Of a DNA stretch of 38,246 nucleotides, positions 34,190-38,246 are shown in pieces. Numbering within the stretch: position 1 is the first letter of the stretch; each line of letters starts with the position of its first letter. Position numbers and translations under genes: made by a program. The stretch is taken from positions 9,436-47,681 of the forward strand of contig QZLH01000768.1 of the NCBI GenBank assembly GCA_003833135.1. The letters run 5' to 3'. The notes beneath the pieces were generated by a model. The model was given only the letters and a program-made list of their open reading frames with translations, searched no databases and had not been told where the DNA came from. The DNA is from Oehlia diaphana. Lineage: Eukaryota > Glomeromycota > Glomeromycetes > Glomerales > Glomeraceae.

Positions 34190-35323
34190 GATTATGTTTT
34201 TGTTGAATATTTTCATATTTTAATTAAATTAAATTGAAATATTTGATTAATAATCTGATCATATCCACAAAAATCAAAAAATTTGATGTGTTTACAATAT
34301 TTTGTAATTAATTCTAATTCGAATCCAAATCCAAAAATTTTCTAAATAACCAGATTTATGTAATAATAATCGTAGTGATTCAATTTGTAATATCTCGCCC
34401 ATAAATAAAGATTTTAATTTAAATGGTTTAGTTAAATTTAATAATTTGTTGAATAAAGTTACTATTAAAGAAGGAACAATCAACAATATGAACAGATTCT
34501 AAAACATTTAATTACTCAAATACTTCATCAAAGATTATTAATTAATTCAAATTGGAACTGAGAGAAAATAATCGTATTTAAGGTATTTGAACAATTATAA
34601 TCTTTTGATAATAATAATGATTGATTTAAAGGTAAATTACAATAATTAATTAAAAATTTTTTTAGATTTTGATGTAAATGAATTATTTGCGATACATGGT
34701 TATTAAATATCGTATTTTCTTCATAATTGCTGATATAAAGTTCCAAATTTCCAATATTGTGAATAAAATTTTGATTTTGTAAAATTAACTCAAGAGTATT
34801 ATTAAGATATGTTTTATAATCACAACGATGATAACCTAAGCTCTCAATTTCAAGAGTATGTAAATTTACTTCATTTTCAATAAAAATTTTAGATATTGAC
34901 ATATGAACTAATCCCCTAAAATTTTGTTCAAAATCAACTGTTATAATTTCGGGTTTTGTATTAATAGAAGCATTAAACCAATTATCAACAGAAGAAATAA
35001 ACTTGTATATATTCAAATATTTTAAAAATTTTAGATAATTAAACATTGTATTCTTTGATGATAATGAATTATTAATAATTTTATATTTCACTCAATTTTG
35101 TTTTAAAATCATCATTTGAATTATGCGAATAAATATCAATCATTTTATAGTTTCTGTTAGGAATTGAAAATGGATTTTCCCATAATAATGGAATTGCTAA
35201 TCGACACCTTAATCTGTTAACTAAAATACATGAATGTAAAGTTGAAAAATCATTCTGAAAGTATTTTATAATTTCATAAATTAATTCAGGTAAATCTCCT
35301 AAAAATATTTTTGAACATGACAT
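34190..35323 (-). pseudogene. F-box/LRR-like pseudogene
   Basis: The N-terminus from ATG at 35323 reads LPELIYEIIKYFQNDFSTLH, then SCILVNRLRCRLAIPLLWEN. This is the F-box pattern typical of the large Rhizophagus F-box family. Frame 1 stops at 35081. Removing one extra A near 35082 restores the downstream frame, which runs through FISSVDNWF, NEVNLHTLEIESLGY, LHQNLKKFLINYCNLPL and SLLLSKDYNCSNTLNTI to a stop at 34528. Further remains are in other frames at about 34400-34500 (NLTKPFKLKSLFMGEIL) and about 34190-34330 (ELELITKYC, FCGYDQIINQIF). At least three or four frame changes are needed, and no intron borders explain them. If functional it would have been an SCF ubiquitin-ligase adaptor. Confidence 0.8.
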
Positions 35324-37037
35324 TTTGTAATTGAAGGGAAGTATTATTATGTCGAGCTGGGTAAATTAATTATAACACCAGTGTGTCAATCCAAGTCATA
35401 CTGCCCACTTTGGTATAAAAACATACTAATATCTCCTAATAAAGTAAAAGTATGGCTTGTAATATGTAGTCAATGTGATTTATTCAAAATCAAATTTGAC
35501 ATGTCTAAAATTTAAGTCATAATGATATGACTTTAGTAAATATATATTATGACTAATATGCACAATTACATTATTACTCTAATTTTAACTGTTGTATTTC
35601 AGTCAAATTCAGTCAAATTCAGTCATATGATGTTTGTATTTACTCACCCGATTTATGATTAATAGTTTGTTTTGATATATTAATTAAAATAATAAAGATA
35701 TTAAATCAAAATAAGTCATCTTTTAAGTAATCAATCATTAACACCACGTGTCAAAACAATCAACAATTCTGATTTTGAATAATCATTTTTTTCCTAATAA
35801 TCCTAATAAAAGAAAAGCCTAAAATGGTAAGTAATTATATTTCCACAAAATAGTAACAATTGACGTATTTTTTTATTACCATTTATACTTATTATTAATT
35901 TTACTGAAAGTCATGTTTGTAAGTTAAAAGATAGAAAAATTTATAAATTTTTAGGCATTTAAAAATATTTTCCCATTTAACATTTGTAAAAAGATGGATT
36001 GTTAAATATTGCTTTTTTTAATGTAATATCTTAAATTATTTAAAAGTATTTTTTAATTGGAGTACTGCATAAATATTATGTTTTTAAGGAATTTTTAACA
36101 ATATAGTATTTGAAAATAAATCGTTTATTGAATTCACTTGTTAAAAGCTAATTCCATCATTAGTATGATAATATTAATAATTAGTACTACTGGACTTTAA
36201 TAAAGAATTACAGAAGTATAATTCAAAGAAATTGTTAGTGAAATTAATAATGATAAATAAAATAAGCTAAGGTGTGACATTTATTTTATTTTTAAATTCA
36301 AATAAATTTTGATTTATTAAATAACAAAATTAATAAATACAAATAATAAATTTCTAGTTACCTAAATATATATCGCCTAACATAAGTAATTAAAATAATT
36401 TAAATTATTTTTCAGATGCTAAATTTATTTTAACATAAATTTTCATTCATCAATTATTATTAAAATTATGAGAATTTATGTGACTTGTTTTGACAATTTA
36501 TATATTTATTATTACTATACTAATATAGTATTCATCAGAAAATATTATGAATCATAAGGTGTATAAATTAATTGAAGTTAATCATTTATTGTAATAATGG
36601 CTCAGAATAACAAATTGCCATAAATCATATGACTCATAAGTCATCAAAATAGTTTATTGATGGTTCAAACTGAAAAAAGTTAGTTGCTATGAATCATATG
36701 GGTCATAAGTCATTAAAATATGCATATAAGGTGTATAAATTCATTGAAGTTAATCATTTTTTGTAATAATGGCTCAAACTGATAAAGTTGATATATTTTG
36801 TAATGCTTAATTTGTAACAATATATCAGTCTAAGTCATATCATTTTTCTTGTATTTAAGATGTCTAATTTCTAGTTTTGGTTTTATAAATTCTCGCTTAT
36901 TAAATTTTTTACTTTTATAAAATTCTCACTTATTTAGTATTAAATTTTTTACAATCTAATTCTATAATCTATATTATTTTTTTTCTTACTTTTTTTTAAA
37001 TACTTATATATATTTTTGTGAATTTAACAAATTAATT
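35324..37037. other. Head-to-head intergenic region with recurring aagtcat motifs
   Basis: No gene is seen. The motif agtcat(a) or its complement recurs at about 35394, 35514, 35527, 35623, 35712, 35909, 36629, 36637, 36699 and 36831. A short 10-bp tandem, cagtcaaatt, lies at about 35600-35625. The copy at about 36629-36636 contains tgactcat, which matches the general Gcn4/AP-1 type bZIP site. Confidence 0.45.
36554..36780. repeat. Two interleaved direct repeats
   Basis: A unit of about 54 bp beginning ataaggtgtataaatt and ending gtaataatggctca occurs at 36554-36607 and 36726-36780. Between them a unit of about 35 bp, atgaatcatatg.gtcataagtcat, occurs at about 36618-36652 and 36681-36715. 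The repeats lie about 260-480 bp upstream of the bromodomain gene. Confidence 0.75.
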
Positions 37038-38170
37038 ATGAGTATAACTGAAGATTATATTGGACATGAAGCTCTTGTTTCATATTTAAATGAACCAGGA
37101 AATAAATCTTATCGTAGATTTTTGAATCTTAACCGTGATATTATTATTGCTTCACTAACTCAACTAACTCATTCTTCATTAACATTAACCAAATGGCAAA
37201 TCTTTGACATTACCTGGCACAAGCGTTTTTTGTGTAAAGCAAAAGAATTATTAGAACCAAATAGGTATATTGCAGTGAAAAAAAAGGTATGTTATTTTTT
37301 TATTTTGCAAAGTATGGGTAACTCCTAATACTGGTCGTAGTCACTTAGTGAGAATTACTGGGTTTGTTCGTCTGGTAACCACCCCAGGCTCTCAATTCAG
37401 GTGCCCTTACTTTGTTGCTGGTAAAGTCTGCTAATTCTGGAGGAGGAATTGGCTATGTACCTTCTTTACTACTAAATAAAAATTTGGCATACAATTAACA
37501 ATCTGTTTTCTTATAACAGGCAAATACAGAATACTCACAACGTAAAAAGGATTTGCAAATATTCTGGCAAGAAGTTATTATAGAATATAAAAAAGAAAAT
37601 ACTTATACTACCATTGCATCACTTCCAAAAAATGATGATCTTTCTGAAACTTTACAACCAGGTGCATTACATCCAAATCAGACAGATAAAACTGTTATAA
37701 ATCTTTCTGAAACTTCACAATCAGTTGCATTGCTTCCAATAGAGATAGTTAAAAGTTCTGCTGAAACATTACAACCAGAATTACCTAAAAAGAATACTAA
37801 ACTTATTGACTTTTGTTGTGATATTCTTTATGAACTTGAAAATAAATCTTATACTCATTTATTTTACAAATATTCTGAAAAGTATATTAAAAACAAGGAT
37901 ATAAAATATCCAATGGATTTATTTACTATAAATTTGAAATTAAAAAATAATCAATACACAAGTTTAGAAGAATTTGAAAAAGATATTTGTCTAATATTAC
38001 ATAATTGTTACAAATATAATGATATTGGAAGTGAAATATATTATTCAGGTGAAGTATTAGAATCTGATTTTAATAAAATATGGAATGAAAAACTAATTCT
38101 ACAAAAGAAACAAACAAGAGAATTGAAAAGAGTCAGAGATAATGATACTGATGTTCAGGTGAAGTATTAG
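37038..38170 (+). CDS. Bromodomain protein, 3' end disrupted or incomplete (299 aa as read)
   Basis: Two exons, 37038-37286 and 37520-38170, join in phase 0 across a 233-nt GT..AG intron. The first about 110 residues are not recognised. A Ser/Thr/Pro/Gln-rich linker with repeated LSETLQPGALHPNQT-like phrases follows. The C-terminal part is a bromodomain: KYSEKYIKNKDIKYPMDLF, then the helix SLEEFEKDICLILHNCYKYN and GSEIYYSGEVLESDFNKIW. The acetyl-lysine-binding Asn is present (NCYKYN). Bromodomains read acetylated histones, so the protein is probably nuclear. The frame ends at TAG 38168-38170 inside a 110-bp duplication that shifts the frame, so the natural C-terminus is probably different and lies beyond the window. 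Start: ATG of MSITEDY. Confidence 0.8.
37300..37500. other. GC-richer segment inside the bromodomain gene intron
   Basis: The intron is 233 nt, three to four times the usual length here. Its middle (about 37325-37465) is much less AT-rich than any neighbour, with phrases such as ctggtaaccaccccaggctc and ctaattctggaggaggaatt. This suggests an inserted repeat such as a SINE fragment, but I cannot name it. Confidence 0.4.
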
Positions 38171-38246
38171 AATCTGATTTTAATAAAATATGGAATGAAA
38201 AACTAATTCTACAAAAGAAACAAACAAGAGAATTGAAAAGAGTCAG
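38044..38246. repeat. 110-bp tandem duplication at the window edge
   Basis: 38044-38153 is repeated from 38154 on, identical over all 93 bases available to the end of the window. The unit covers the end of the bromodomain and its basic tail. Because 110 is not a multiple of 3, the second copy is read in another frame and stops at once. Confidence 0.9.

Overview
The window looks like nuclear DNA of an arbuscular mycorrhizal fungus (Glomeromycotina, most likely Rhizophagus or a close relative). The reasons are the strongly AT-rich base composition (by eye about three quarters A+T), genes cut by many 60-80 nt introns with GT..AG borders, and the protein families present: tyrosine-kinase-like (TKL) kinases with a Cys4 knuckle, TKL kinases with Sel1 repeats, an F-box family and a USP7/Ubp15-type protein. 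These families are known to be expanded in that lineage. I see no rRNA, tRNA or CRISPR, and nothing bacterial.

Layout, left to right. 1-800: less AT-rich relic with a short acidic reading frame. 2659-2991: a fold-back palindrome joined to a MITE-like element. 4265-7891 (+): kinase gene A, a six-exon gene that repeats the first half of a kinase five times and carries the second half once. 9092-12841 (-): a decayed, 3'-truncated copy of a USP7-like gene, with a T-rich insertion in one intron. 13297-16004: three small inverted-repeat elements, one with a clear 11-bp target duplication. 17418-20376 (-): kinase gene B, a second array of the same kind, with four first halves and one second half. 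21070-21965 (-): a wrecked TKL kinase. 22135-22327: an almost pure pyrimidine tract. 23666-28694 (-): a 24-exon USP7-like gene that stays in frame throughout (1,044 codons plus stop) but has glycine where the catalytic cysteine should be. 30735-32739 (-): an intact TKL kinase with Sel1 repeats. 34190-35323 (-): a frameshifted F-box gene. 37038-38170 (+): a bromodomain gene whose end is cut by a 110-bp tandem duplication reaching the window edge.

The main discovery candidate is the pair of kinase arrays. Each repeat unit is one exon, in phase 0, holding a Cys4 knuckle, a linker, kinase strands beta1-beta3 and helix C. The next exon begins with beta4-beta5 and then runs into the next Cys4 knuckle instead of into the hinge and C-lobe. 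Only the last unit, next to the single C-lobe, keeps a recognisable glycine loop. The other units have lost that loop but keep the Cys4 knuckle, nearly always the beta3 lysine, and in eight of nine cases the helix-C glutamate. This suggests a multi-headed kinase whose extra N-lobes act as binding or sensing modules, and it recurs in two genes in convergent orientation.

The second candidate is the USP7-like gene. It is catalytically dead by sequence but otherwise fully open, and it sits near its own pseudogene. It could be a ubiquitin-binding pseudo-deubiquitinase or a very young pseudogene.
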